From the NCBI GenBank assembly GCA_018389105.1, contig JACATO010002139.1:426637-490636 (forward strand): a stretch of 64,000 bases of DNA, written 5' to 3'. Position numbers and translations under genes: made by a program. The stretch's first letter is position 1, and each line of letters begins with the position of its first letter. Positions 22,093 to 36,274 of this stretch are shown piece by piece. Source of the stretch: Nautilus pompilius. Its lineage: Eukaryota; Mollusca; Cephalopoda; Nautilida; Nautilidae. Below the pieces are notes generated by a model. It was given only the letters and a program-made list of their open reading frames with translations, was not told where the DNA came from and ran no database searches.

Positions 22093-22647
22093 ACAATACC
22101 ATATGAATGAATTTATCAATTTGAACTCAAAGAATTGAAATACATAATTTTCACTTAAAACACAATATATTTATTATTGTATATACTAAAAACTAAATAG
22201 GTCAGGGGTCAAGTTGCATTTGTCAATTTGTGAACAGAAGACCAAAATTTATAAGTAAATTTTTAAAATTACCTTTCCCTTGTTAGTCATTTAATTTGCT
22301 TATTTACTGGTAAGACAGACTTACCTGTCTGGTTGGTAGGTAAACAAGTCTGCAGATAAATAATTTTCTTTAGTTTGTTTTTAAATATGAGCTGTATCTT
22401 GATTTCAAATTCATTATTGGTAGCTTTATTTTTTTCGCTTCACCTTCGATGATTCAGTATGTTAATTGCTTTTAACAGTACGGAGCTGTTGGATTCAAGT
22501 GGTATACCCTTTCACTGTCAAGTACAGTGTTTTGTTTGTTTGTTTGTATACGACTAAACTACAGTAATTTTTTTTTTAAAAAGAACAAGCTTTATTCATT
22601 GAGTTTGTATATGATATGATCTACATGCATTATTTATTTAGTTTGAA

Positions 22648-22900
22648 AGTGGCATGGTGGTCCAGTGGTTAACTGACTGAGCTGGTCCTGGCATAGCAGC
22701 TTGGCACACCTAGTATGTGTTGTCCCCTCCCCTCACCTAAGTGTTCTAGTTGGTGCTTAGATTAGCTGAATGAACATTGTTCATGTTGGCCACATTTCCA
22801 GCATCACCTTCACCAGATGGCTAATGTTCCAGATAGGGGGTTTAACCAATTAGCCTGGTGGTGGTGGTCTTAGTCAGTCAGACGTTTAGTTTCAGAATTT
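22648..22900 (+). repeat. SINE-like element with tRNA A-box
   Basis: GGCATGGTGGTCCAGTGGTT begins the piece and carries a clear Pol III A-box-like core. No anticodon arm or intact TpsiC arm follows, so it is not a tRNA gene. It lies in the 3' flank of the ASB gene. Confidence 0.42.
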
Positions 22901-25540
22901 TATTGGAAAAAGTATAATTCTTATTCAGCTGAAACTCTCAAGCAAACAATTTAAAAGAAAATCTTACCTTGAGGGTTTTTTTTGTTGTTTTTTTCTTTTG
23001 CAATTTGGATGTTTTCTTGGCTTTTGAACTAGAATTAATGGAGCATGGGTATGCCTGAGGTCAGTGCCGTAGTGGATGTAGAATCCTTCATGAGGACAAG
23101 TTTTACTGAATTTGCAGTTCAGCAAAATCTCGAGGGTTCTGCAGTTCATATTAAGTCGTACGTACTTTTGATGAGGAGGCAGTGCCAAATTTCCGAAGCT
23201 GTGGAAAAACCGCCTAAAGGAATAAACTTTTTTTTTTTTTTGGTGTTGGAATCCCTTAAAGCTTAAAGTGGGATTTTGATCTGGAAAAAAAAAACTGGCT
23301 AGTCGGATCCCTGACAAGAATGTTGGGGCATAGCTGTACTAAGTGTATCCAGATAGTAACCAGGCACATCTGTTGATTAAAATATATATATATTTTAAAC
23401 ATGCAGTGTGGCAGGTCTTGTAAAATTTTGGTCAATATCTGGGTTCTTAATGCAATAAGAGTTATGAAATTAAATCAGATTTTTATCCAAATCAAATCAA
23501 GACATTTGTAGTTATGAAAGATCTCCAGAACTTAGACTATCACTGATTTTAGAATCCATAAATAAAACTAAATCGCTTCTAAAATCCAAAGAACTGCAGT
23601 ATTCTTAGGTCTCCCCCCCTTTTTTTTCTCCATAGTGTTTGGAAGACTTAAAAAAATTTTCAAGCTATTATCTGGTGTTTGAGTAAAAAAAAATTAAAAA
23701 AATTTTCATAACTCTTGGAAACGGTGAAACGATATGGCATTAATGTTAGCGTAGTACGTAGTATTTTGCATGCAAGTTGATAGATATTCATTGAAGTTTA
23801 TGCTACACATGAAAGATGGATGGCATTCTACTTTAGAACGGCAGCTGGCATTGTTAGCACTTGCCTTCCTCTTCTGGATTATGCACAATTTCATACAAGT
23901 TATGCAAACAGGTGAAATTTTCTCTTAACTCTTTGGCTTTTGTTTTATGATGATGATTCTTTCTAGCAAAATACTTGATCACTTTTGGAGGAATTTGTAA
24001 TAACAGACTTGCAAGTTATCGAGGCAGCTCTATTGATCCAGTAGCATAGTTCACATGTTTCTGCTATTGTTGCTAATTATGTGTTGCAGTAGAAAATAAC
24101 CTTTATTTGTTCTAGCAACCAGGTTCTAAAGTTTCATCTGATTGTGACAGGTGTGCGTGTATGCATTTAATCTTTTTAGCATCTTAGTTTTCAGATTCTC
24201 TTCAGAAGATTTTGCAACATGAAACAGGATTTATCCTGGCACACTTGAAATTGACATTTAGATTTCCTGCTTTCTCAGTCAAAAGAAAAATCCACTTCTC
24301 TTTAGTGGCTGTCCATCTTGCTGATGTTACCTTACAAGCTAGTTAGCTAGACTCTCTCTCCCTTTGGGAAAGAAACAAAATTTTAAAAGCTGCCTACTCT
24401 CCTGTAAGAGTTGAAGGTCAGTTACTTAAATTTCAAATGTTATCTGACTGTGATGTCAATTATACAACAGTCAACTAAGTGAATATGGTATTGAAAGATT
24501 GTTCTCAAGTTTGTTGTACATATTGCTGTGGTAAGTGCAAAAAAGGGGGGTGGTCAATTGTATGGAACATATATGATGATCCTTAGAAAATAGATAATTT
24601 TGTCAAGTGAGGAGTTAAACAATCTGCATACCATTTCTTTCCAGGAACAAAAGACAGCATTTGAACAAGTTATTCCAAACCCTCAGAAATTGAAACTAGT
24701 TGACTTGATAAAATAGCAACAAACTGATATTTTTTTCTATCCAATGCAATTAATGTTATGCCTGCTGATATAGAAAAATGTCTGAATGTTTATCATCAAT
24801 ATCTAAACTGAAAGGTGGAAATAAAGACTTTCTTGTTACACAATGCCGTAACACAGGTATGCTAAGATATGTATGATCACTTCAAAGTCTTAGGGTTTCA
24901 CAACTGCATTAGAATGAAAACCTCAAGCTGTGAGACTTGCCTGTAACTTTATTCTGCTGGTCAAATCCCACTCGTATAGCTAAGCTATAGAACAAAAGCA
25001 AGTATTCCATTACCAGTTTGCATTTCTGTAGAGTATGAAAGAAATCAGAAAAAAAACTTCCTTTAATACTTAAAATGAATACAGGTAAACACATTAGTTA
25101 CTATTTGCTAGTAGATGACTACTAACAAAATATATTTTTTACCTTCACTGAAGCGAACAACCGAGACATTTGCTGCAGATCCATTAACTGGATGTTTGTG
25201 ATACACTGGAACTCTGGCTAAATATTCTTAAACTGAATTTTTTGGATTCGTTTCATTAGATGACAACTCGTACTGTGACTCTAAACTTTTTTTTTGTGGA
25301 GGACAAGTAAATGCAGCAATTCAGTAAAACACTGATCCCAGTTCCAACGTTTAACAGCCGTATGTATTAAAATTAGATTGTATTCTTGAATAGATTCCAA
25401 AGATACGATTGATTTTTTTCTAACAACTTTTTTCTTCGTTGTTGCAGTTGGAATAATATTACCAAAAAATGGTACAGTAAAGTAATTTTTTTTGTAATGG
25501 TTATTTATGGACTTGCTGTTTCATTAAAACTCGTGATTAT
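22901..25540. other. 3' flank of the ASB gene, non-coding
   Basis: AT-rich with very few CpG. Overlapping open frames at 22,964-23,317 (-) and 23,045-23,266 (+) carry no recognisable domain; the local CpG content around 23,050-23,220 is a little raised. No other gene supported. Confidence 0.45.
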
Positions 25541-25999
25541 ACAGGTGGGAAAATCCACTTTATTTCGCAGTTTGACTTTGCTTCCTTTGGAACGCAAAAT
25601 GGCTTCGTTTCCCCCAAATGTCTTGGAGATTGGGAAATTCTAACAGTAGTAATTCACTTATTCATGCGGACATGGTGTTGGACTTTCGGGACTGACTTAC
25701 GTATACTGTGCTGCAGCGGTCACCGATGTTTACGTAAAGATCGATACGAATCAGATGAACTATTTAATCATATCACGACAATTCTTAATGGTTAACTCGC
25801 AAGCCGCGACAACGCCCTTATGTTTCCCATTTGCAGGATAAACCGTGGCGAGCGAGTCGGTTACTGCGGCCTAGGCTTCACAGCCCAACGGCCCTCAAAC
25901 TCTGTTCATTTCTCTAATGGCTTCCACGATTTCCATCAGGAACCGGTCGCTTTGAATCATACGCCAGAAGACATCTAGCGGCCACTTCTGATTACTTAA

Positions 26000-27273
<1,274 letters not shown>

Positions 27274-27949
27274 CTTTAAAAGATCGGAGATTATTTTCAG
27301 GCATAATGATTTTGAAAACTCCCTACAATTAAATGACCGTGAGTTTGGGGTTTATGACGCTTACTCTCTTGTAGTCATTAAAGGTGACGATAGTATTTAA
27401 GTCGTCTATTTTTGGCTCTGCTATGACATCAATTGTCGAGGTATAACTGATGTGAGCTTGGTTGGACTGGCGTAGGAACAAACCGGCTATAAAATCTTGA
27501 TCGATTCTGTGGTTCGAACTTTCGGCCGTCAAACCTGGCGAATCATTACGACCACGTAAGTCTCGCACATGAACGGGCATGAAAGGGTGGTTCGACAAAA
27601 TTAAAATTTCCTTTCACATGCGTTTTTATTTCTGTGTACGTGTTAGTTTGGATGTGTGGTTCATTGGTCGTATGGTTTGTCTAAAAAGGTCACCAGTGGT
27701 TGGGGATGTGACGTCTGTTATCCTAAAAGGACGTCATGTGATCGTTATTCATGACTTCGCATGTGACAAGACAATTCGTGCTGTTTCTCTTTAAATATAT
27801 ATATATATATAATTTGTAAGAAGAACTCCATGACTGGGTATCGGCACGAAACATCAAGGGCTAGAGAGAATTTGCACCGTTTGACTTTATAGCTCTAAAA
27901 TTCTGGTCATTCGTGAAAACTAATTTTGGGATCTTTAAAAAAAAATTTT
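27274..27949. other. CpG-rich spacer with AT microsatellite
   Basis: No supported gene. A short (TA)n run lies at about 27,797-27,812. TGTGGTTCGAACTTT near 27,510 resembles a tRNA B-box and may mark a SINE piece. Open frames on both strands lack domains. Confidence 0.4.
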
Positions 27950-29640
27950 TTTTATTCGAAGTTTCTTTAAATTTCCCCAATCTGTTGCACTTCGTGAGAA
28001 GAGAGCCCTCCGTTCGTTTTAAGTGCCTGACCGCGCCGGAAAATCTTGGAGCGGTTTGGTTCTCGACCGAGTAAAAGTCGGTGGCGAATTACTGGCATCG
28101 TATAGTTTCCACGGCCAAAGCATCCGAATTAATTCGTCGCGGCGACCGGCTCATTCCCATCATCAGATTTGTTGGGAACGACGCGAGCTCTGGCCACCGA
28201 CCAGGAATGGAGCGAGACGCAAAGGCTTCCAATGGTAGAAAGCGACTGTGCTTCCGTATCTCAGGACTTAATTAAAAAAAACTCTTCGTGCATATTGGAG
28301 TCTTCAGTATTTGCTGAAGGCAAACCAATTCCGGCTATGACCGCAGTCCGAATACAGCGCTGGATGTTGCTTCTAAGCACATACAGTGAACTGTACCTGG
28401 CGCTGTCGCAGTCAACCACATCTCAGGCGTCCAGCGCAATACACTCACGAAAGTAAGAAACCAGTTGAACGCATCTCAGGTGTGCCATCTATATTACACG
28501 CTCGAGATGGGGCTCAGCAGCTTTCGTACATTATGTCAACGTCTAGATGACTTGCCGATCGAATCAGCTGAATTATCAGGTCTAAGCAATGAGGTTTTTA
28601 CGGAGCTGTTCCCATTCTTCTGTCACGGCTAAAGTGAGCAACTTCAACAACCGTGATTCAGCTATGATCCAAATCACGGAGTTTGTTCAACAGGGATGGA
28701 TGGCTGATCTGGGGACTTTGGCAAGAACGTTGCTACGGGAGCCACGGAGTTGGCCGTCAGTCGTTCCACCGCGGCTGAGGGAGGGTGTTAGAGGACCTAC
28801 GCCAGGTTCAGCTCTGTGTTTGCAGAATGAAAGCCCAAGCTCGAAGCTATCTACGGTAGCCTAGGAAGGCTGGCCAGGCAGAAAAAGTAAAGTTCGGAAC
28901 TGCCAGGAGGTACCAGTGGGAGATAACAGGCGGCTCACATTGTTTATGCATGTATATTCTTGGGTAATGTCTTCCGTAATTGTAGATGGGTATAAATTCA
29001 GCTCGAGATCTACGTTTGCAACGCATGGGTTACTTCAGGTGCGTGTTTCAGATAATGGGTTCAGTTTCGCAAGTGGATGTTTGAAGATGCCACGAATAAG
29101 AACGGCACCAGATATTATCTCTGGCCCCCCCCCAGCCATCTTATCGACTAGCAGAGAGAATACTGCAGACGGTTAAATTTGCGTTAAAAATGGCCGTGAA
29201 CGAAAGGGGCCGCTTGAGGCATTGTTCACTTGTTCTATACTGTAGCCGGAGTACTGCCAGCGGAGCCGCTCTTGGGTCCTTAGCTGATCCAACCTTTAAT
29301 CGGTTTAAACCAGGCGTGGATGTGTCTTAATAAGGTTCAAGAAAAAAAAGATTTTCGATAAATGATAGTTTGGATTTGGAGCTATACATCAGGGCTAGCG
29401 CCACCATTATCTTATGTAGCCAAAGGATCGGAAGGGGAAATGAAGGATGTCAGCGATTTGCTGAGTGATTTCTTAAACGCGCCACATCAGGGTATGCTGT
29501 CGTCGGAGCTCGTGCAGCTGGCCCCATCCGAAACCCGGCAACCGGTACCCTCGTCGACGGCTGACCGACACCGCCAGCAGTCAGCTACTACCCCGGCCCC
29601 GGTATTCAACACGACGCGGTTCCGGTGGTGTGCGTGACGG
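27950..29640 (+). pseudogene. Ty3/gypsy-like pol remnant, heavily frameshifted
   Basis: In order along +: a piece resembling the end of RNase H (AVRIQRWMLLLSTYS, about 28,340-28,390), the pre-integrase linker (FVQQGWM, about 28,686), the zinc-binding region (RMKAQARSYL, about 28,828), and the integrase core (ATHGLLQVRVSDNG, about 29,018-29,060, containing the central catalytic Asp in SDNG). A fragment of the SNGLAE-like third-site block follows near 29,140, and then an integrase tail (29,362-29,637). The pieces lie in different frames with many stops. No LTRs were seen, so the element is truncated as well as decayed. Confidence 0.72.
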
Positions 29641-30260
29641 AACACGAACACGGGAGAGACGGGTGATCAGCGGGCACCACCTGGCAGGTAAGGTGGAGAG
29701 AGATTCCTCGTACGTGAATTCTGGTATTTAGTTTGCGGGAAGTAGTGTGACTTTCTAGGATATGACTTTGCGAGCCAGCAGGAAACTCACCCCAGACATG
29801 AATGACTAACCTCCAGGAGATGGTATCTTCGACTCTGAGGCGCACGAGGTACGGCTATGTACGGAGTGGTTACTATTCTTTACGTTTATTCAATGGTGGT
29901 CCAAAGATTTATAAAGTTCTACTCGATTAATAGCCCGGCTAAGCAGCTTACAATGAACGTATATTTCAGAAATTCTCACAAACAGTTCTAAATCACGTGG
30001 ATTTTTCGATTCGCGTTTATAACTGGCGATAGTCGTTGGGAGAAAACTATCATGTGAGAGACACTAACAGGGGTTTAATTCGCCAGCTGTTCAGACGGAA
30101 GTCAGGACGGCCCTTTCACTGCGGACGTGACGCTCCGGTTCATTCTCTCGTTCATCCGGCGACCAATGACAACGACCTGTACTAACCCATCTTACTGAGA
30201 TTTTACACTTCAGGAGCAACTGACAAACTTAAGTTTATTGTTGTCTTTTTAACGATTTAC
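29641..30260. other. Non-coding CpG-rich spacer
   Basis: No supported gene or RNA. It separates the pol remnant from the CT array and may include 3' remains of the retroelement. Confidence 0.4.
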
Positions 30261-30263
30261 GGA

Positions 30264-30516
30264 CTCTCTCTCTCTATCCCTATCCATCTCTCTCTCTTCA
30301 TCTCTCTCTCTCATCTCTCTCTCTCTCATCTCTCTCTCTCTCTTCATCTCTCTCTCTCTTCATCTCTCTCTCTCTTCATCTCTCTCTCTCTTCATCCTCT
30401 CTCTCTCTCTCTTCATCTCTCTCTCTCATCATCTCTCTCTCTCTTCATCTCTCTCTCTCTCATCTCTCTCTCATCTCTCTCTTCATCTCTCTCTTCATCT
30501 CTCTTCATCTCTCTCT

Positions 30517-30554
<38 letters not shown>

Positions 30555-30648
30555 TCTCTCTCATCTCTCTCTCTTCATCTCTCTCTCTCTCTCTCATCTC
30601 TCTCTTCATCTCTCTTCATCTCTCCTCTCTCTCTTCATCATCTCTCTC

Positions 30649-30700
<52 letters not shown>

Positions 30701-30851
30701 TCTCTCTCTCGCTCTTCATCTCTCTCTTCGCTCTCTCTTCATCTCTCGCTTCATCTCTCTCTCTCTCTCTCGCTCTCTCTCTCTCTCGCTCTCTCTCTCT
30801 CTCATCTCTCTCTCTCTCTCTCTCTCTCTTCACTCTCTCTCTCTCTCGCTC

Positions 30852-30897
<46 letters not shown>

Positions 30898-31047
30898 TCT
30901 CTCTCTCTCCTCTTCATCTCTCTCTCTCTCTCTTCACTCTCTCTCTCTCTCTCGCTCTTCATCTCTCTCTCATCTCTCTCTTCATCTCTCTCTCGCTCTC
31001 TCTCTCTCTTCATCTCTCTTCATCTCTCTCATCTCTCTCTCTCTCTC
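30264..31047 (+). repeat. Polypyrimidine array, (CT)n with CTCTTCAT units
   Basis: About 780 bases of CT dinucleotides broken by TCAT and, in the middle, CG interruptions (CTCTCG). The reverse strand is open for 135 codons, but only as an Arg/Glu repeat caused by the satellite. Strong potential for triplex or slipped structures. Confidence 0.97.
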
Positions 31048-32740
31048 GTGCCTTAATTAGTTAGCATTGATTGACAACCCTGTACTGCCATAAACGCCGA
31101 TTTTGAAAAACTGTCAAATTAAAGAATTATTCTAGCCATCCAAAGATGGAGTGTTTGTACGCGTGTTTTATTCGATTTGATTTTCTGCCATCGTGGCTTT
31201 AAGTTTCAGACAATAAAATTGTAGCTGTCCTATTTAATTGAGACACCGTCGTGCCAGAGTTTCTCTCGGCTGGGTCTTCATACATCTCGTTGAGTCCGCG
31301 CTAGCACCATCGATTCGGAAGACGATGCCCAAAAACACCCATTAGGTGTAAAGTATTGCCACGCGGATTATTATTTTTTTTTTTTAAAAAAAAAAGAAAG
31401 GTTACTCTACTTTTCCTAAAGTTTAACTGAAAGAATAGTAATCAGTCGGTCGAATGGAGAATCAAAGAACTTGTTCGATGGCGCTCTGACGTCAGCGATT
31501 TCGCAGAATCACGTGACTGATTGCGTCGTTTTTGTCCAGTTCTTCCCGTTTAGCTTGTCTGCGCAGGCTGTTAATCTTACCTCCGAACACCACACCGGAA
31601 AGAACCGGCTCCACGAAACTCCTCTCACAGAAAGATACTGTTGTAAATCGAATTGCTAAACCGCCATCCAGCGCCGTGTTGTAAGCGATGCATAAAGATA
31701 AGAAGAAAGGGGCTCCCTTTTGTAGGGGGAGAAAAATATCGCGAGATGTTGATTACACAGCATTTTGTTATTAAAATGATTAACAGTTTTCATCTTTATG
31801 GAGATTTTGTTGGAACAACTCTCGCCTTCGAGTTCAGTGGCGTGATCAGCCGATTACTGGCGCAGAATCTCCATTAGGGGATCTGAGGGAGTCGGGGGGG
31901 AGGGGGTTGCAGGGATACTTTCGAAGTTTCTCAACGACCCCTGTAATTGGGGCCGGTTTGTGATGTTCTGGTCTCATTTAATTTTCGTGGTGAGACGGTG
32001 CGCCATTAAAATGTATGGACGGATGTTGGCACAGACCGAGAGAACCCCCTCATCCTCGGGTAATGCTAATGTCGAGCAGAAGTTTCTTCACGAATCGCCA
32101 TCTACGGAAGTCTGACCTAAAACCGCACCCCAAACACTGAGGAACAGACACCAGCATATTTTAATTTTGGCTTGCGGGTGCTCGAGTTCTGGAAGGCGCC
32201 ACCTCCACACACGATCGTTCTGAGATGTGTAAGACTTGGACTCAAGCCACCTACCTATTCGTGGCGCTGCCGTCTGTAGACTGAGGTTCCCTTAGGCCTG
32301 TAACTCTTCTTAAAGCTTATAATTTCGTGAATATAATGGTCCATTTCAGTTTCTGGGGTGTCTGTTTCTTTGTTAAATTTCTGTATAATCTCTCTATTAC
32401 TGCCTATGATTACATGTACATCGATGAGTTAAAACTATGCACATGAAGGAAAAAGTATTATAATAGTTCTGGCGTCCACATAGGATATTTGAGTGCGCCG
32501 TCATGACCGCGAGTGTTTATTCGATGCATGTGTCGAGGGGCAGACACGAATAATTCTGAAATTGAGTAATTCGGAAAATTTTAGGTGTAAAATTTAGCAC
32601 GATCATCATGCCATTTACGTCACAAGGGCAGTGTCGCCTACACCATAACCAAATTATCACTTATAATACAAAGTTTCGGAAATATTCTACATTGGTTGCC
32701 CGCAGAGATACCATATTCTTATTCTGGTCAGTTAATTAAG

Positions 32741-32743
<3 letters not shown>
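31048..32743. other. Non-coding CpG-rich stretch
   Basis: Nothing recognisable. Open frames of about 60-75 codons (31,471-31,659 and 31,653-31,877) lack domains. T-run and A-run at about 31,373-31,395. Confidence 0.45.

Positions 32744-32773
<30 letters not shown>
32744..32773 (+). repeat. (CT)15 microsatellite
   Basis: A pure CT run on +, the same strand orientation as the larger arrays in this domain. Confidence 0.97.
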
Positions 32774-32776
<3 letters not shown>

Positions 32777-33299
32777 ACCCTTTGAGGAAGTAGGTAATAT
32801 CTAGGGGCTTGATTCTCAAAGGATTCTCACTGTTTAACCCTAACTCCATTCCTGACACGCGAATAAATACTTCCAAACACGCAGCCTCTCTTGTCTGTCG
32901 CTCTAATTCTTCTTTTGATAACTCGATTAATTATCTACTTATGAGTTTGTGACCGTTTAGCTGTTGTCTGAGTATCTTGGACTAGAGCTCGTTCTTGGAC
33001 GACGCTCCAACTAGAAGGAAGCCAATCCCCAAACTGAAGCTGGGTTAGTGCGGAGACGATCTGGAGAGGAAAAAAGGCTCCACTTTTCCTTTATTGCCAA
33101 CTGTCTTAAAGCATAAATCATTCGCGGGATTTCGTGGAGATCTGGTTTAAATGGAAGGTCCGATGATGGAATGCAGTTCGTGATGGTTCGGCGCTAGCTG
33201 TTAGCCCAAGGCGAAATTTGTCATCTGTTCTTATGTCTCCGATAGTGCTGATACGGACGATTTGTCAGAATCGGCGCTGCCGTCGTTTGAAGTTTGGAG

Positions 33300-33400
33300 C
33301 CGGGAAATCAATTACTGAACGAACCGCTGTGGCCAGCTGATTTCGAACCCACGACCTTCGGGAATAAGTCTGACAATTCTATTCGCTTTAGAAACGAGCT
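33300..33400 (-). repeat. SINE-like fragment with tRNA B-box on - strand
   Basis: The - strand reads GGTCGTGGGTTCGAAATC (33,356-33,339), a strong TpsiC-arm/B-box match. No complete cloverleaf could be built around it, so it is taken as SINE-derived rather than a tRNA gene. Confidence 0.45.
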
Positions 33401-34619
33401 TTGTCGATAAATAGATTTTCGGTAGTTGAAATATCTCGAAATTGCATGAATAGTGAAGTTTTTCCTTCATGTGTTTCTTGTAATCGGGCGTAGTAACGTA
33501 AGTAAGCATTCTGTGATGGTTTTTATCTTTCGTGTGTCTGCCTTGTTGTTTATAGCTTTGTTCGTCGCGTCTGTGCCACTGAGGGTTTATTACGCAAAAT
33601 GATTTATTCTGTTTAAAATTATTATTTACAACATAGCTACATTTTTATTTCTCTCCCGTCCCCCCCTTCCCCTGCTGCGTTACTGTATTAGTTCTCTTAG
33701 CCTTTTGAAAATTACATTTTTCCGGAAGGTAAGCGGCAGGTCGATCTTTGCCAGCCAGTAGATAAAGGAAATGGCCACTATTTGGCGGTGAAGGGTAATG
33801 AATATAGAGCGAGATTAAGAGAACCCGAAGAGATCGAATTAGCCATCATCCTACCGACACATCAGAGCGAGCCATTAGTGTCCGGATTCATTGATACAAG
33901 CAGAGATTACGCGAACAAGGATTCGAAGGATGATGATTGTTACTCTATTATCAGGTCATAAGCAGAGAATTCGCTCAGGCAGTGAGCCATTACGGCTTGT
34001 TCGAAAATGATTCCGTCTTCATCAAACTTGGCGATGATGGCGTTACCCGGCCACAATTAAAGACTGGCGGTATTATTTGTCGGTCATTATATCGGAATAT
34101 CCAGTAATTCGGTTAGGTCTGCTACCATAACCCTTTCTTCTTTAAAAAACAAAAAAAAAATTCATCTTTTCTCGTGCGATATGCTATATGATTGGATCCT
34201 GAACGATTCCAAAACTGTTAAGTTATTCAACAATGATCTACGTTTTTGTTCTTCTGGTGGTGTTATAGGTAAATGGCTTTGCTGTTTGAAAGCGCAAAGA
34301 TATTTTGTATAGCGGGTTTAGGGTGGCAACCTGGGATGAGGAGGGCACCAAACTTTATATGACAGACAAACGAGATGTTCAATTAAACTAAAAAAATAAA
34401 AGTGGAAAACACACACACATTCTGGTTATTGAATGTACACTACATAAACCGATATACAGATTTGTGGTTTACTAAAAAAAAAAAACGAGAGAATAGCCGG
34501 TTTTTTCTGTTCTTCGCAGGATAAAAGCTCGCGTCACAAGAGACTGGCAGATAGGACTCCACTGGCGGCAATGATGATCTTTATTAACCGCAGCGAGGTC
34601 AAAAGTAACGAACCTCAAA
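33401..34619. other. Non-coding stretch
   Basis: No gene supported. CpG-rich apart from short AT-rich parts around 33,590-33,660 and 34,140-34,180. Confidence 0.45.
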
Positions 34620-34721
34620 GACGCGATTTCTCTCACTCTCTCTCCCCATCTCTCTCCCCCCATCTCTCCCCATCTCTCTCTCTCTCTCCCCCCATCTCTC
34701 CCCATCTCTCTCTCTCTCTCT
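34620..34721 (+). repeat. Polypyrimidine repeat with CCCCATCTCTC units
   Basis: CT runs alternate with CCCCATCTCT and CCCCCCATCTCT blocks. It shares the CATCTCTC word with the arrays at 30.3 kb and 62.9 kb. Confidence 0.93.
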
Positions 34722-35089
34722 AAATCGTTTAAAAGTGACTTATCAGAGCAGTCTTCCTTTTCTCTCGTTGCTTTACTCCTGTGTGTCTCTATCACGCATT
34801 TAAGTTTTGCTGGTGATAAACAAGTAGAACAAAAAGCTTTTGACCGACAGTGGTTACTAACTATTATTTTTAACGTTTAAGTATGGCTTACATATACAGC
34901 GCCAGAAAGTATCACTGTTTAATAAATAGTACTGGCTCAGTCATTAATAAATTAAGCATTTGTGTAGTTTCCTTTTGTTTTATGTATCAACTAGTTCTGT
35001 TGCCCGTACTCTGCTATAATGTTGTTCCAATCCTTTGTACCGGGGCTCCGCAGTCCAGACATCTGTTGGTGAAAAATATATGTGGGGGG

Positions 35090-35290
35090 TGGGCAGTGGG
35101 CAGTTAAAGGGCTTGTCTCGTAGGCGGCGTGGGTCTAATTCCCGCGTGCGGTTGGAAATTCTTGGTCGACTCAGTTTGCGAGTGCCCACTTACTGTTCTC
35201 GCGGAGATCCGTGTCTGTCTAAAGAAGCGGGTGGCACCTCGAACGTGAACTGGCCAGGATGAAATCCTGTCGGGTATTTGCGAGTTAGTG
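35090..35290 (+). repeat. SINE-like element with tRNA B-box
   Basis: GTGGGTCTAATTCCCGC (35,129-35,145) resembles a TpsiC arm preceded by a degraded A-box (GGCAGTTAAAGGGCTTGTC). Overlapping open frames on both strands are not supported as genes. Confidence 0.42.
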
Positions 35291-36274
35291 AGATTATCGT
35301 CTGATCGAGCCGTGCCATTGCTTTTGGGGCGGTTGACATGTTGACTGAGATGATAGTTAGGGGGTGGGTGGGGTTCAAGCATTTGTCCTCTGTGTCCTGG
35401 TGGTTTTACGCTCGAAAATGTAACCGGCTTCGCGTAAAACGCCGGCTGTAGTGCGGCGACGGACTGATACGGTCTTGGGGGGGGTGTCCCGGTTTGGAGC
35501 GGCCCTTTTCCTGGCATGGCTACTTCTCGCTATTCTGTGTCTTGGTGGCCTTCCGCAGAATACCGAGAGCGAGGCTCGCCCCCCCCAACCGGTGTGAAGA
35601 GAGAGAGAGTTTCGTGAACGCTTCGAAATGACTGCGCTGTTGTGGCCATGAAACGTGGGTCCGAAGGCGCCGAGAGTGGTTCGCTGAACAGCCGAGGAAT
35701 CAACGAGATATTCGGGTAAGCCGCTAATAAATTAACCGTCTACGACTGAGCAGCAGACAACGGTCCAGATACGGCTGCAAGAAGGCGGATCGTGTTTGAA
35801 TCACACGCTTGGAGGTCTTAGTAGAGGAATTAAGCAGTTTTCCTCGCCAGCGTAATAAGAATGAAAACGCAAGTGGTGGAATAATCACCAAGAGTGGTTG
35901 CCCTAGAAAGCAGTTGGGGGGGGGGGCAGCAGAAAGAAAGAAAAAAAAACACCGGCTATGCGTTTACTCGGTCTTGTTTGTGTTAGTGCCTCTCCATGAC
36001 ACCCGTCCGCGCTCGTTTCTGGGAGATAGCGAGAAAAATTAGCGCCCTCTAGCGGTCACTTGCGCCCTTGGTTACCGAATGGCTTTACGATCGCCATGGT
36101 TTTCGAGGCGCTTGAAACTTGAGGAAGCAATATATCGCATTGAACATCCATTGTTCTGGACTGGAATTTCAATGTTTGGATTTATTATTTATTCACGGTA
36201 GATTTTATTTTTTTTCCGTATCTCATCTTTTCTAATTTTGTATTTAGCTACATCCGCCTCACGATTTGCACCTA
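35291..36274. other. Non-coding CpG-rich stretch
   Basis: No gene supported. A G10 run at about 35,917-35,926 is followed by an A-rich stretch. GATCGTGTTTGAATCACACGC near 35,790 is another B-box-like piece. Confidence 0.4.

Larger units (their letters stand above)
1..25540. other. CpG-poor, AT-rich domain
   Basis: CpG is rare while TpG and CpA are common. Counted by eye, 24,001-25,020 contains four CpG. Exceptions are a patch at about 600-870, a CA/CG repeat at 3,211-3,236, and the Tc1 insertion. This is the pattern expected from long-term germline cytosine methylation of a transcribed region (inference). The only clear gene, the ASB protein, lies here. Confidence 0.75.

Noticed and set aside
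22648..22720. tRNA gene candidate
   Set aside because: An A-box-like core is present, but there is no anticodon arm, TpsiC arm or acceptor pairing; better explained as a SINE.
30606..31013. 135-codon Arg/Glu frame on -
   Set aside because: Direct product of the (CT)n array, not a gene.
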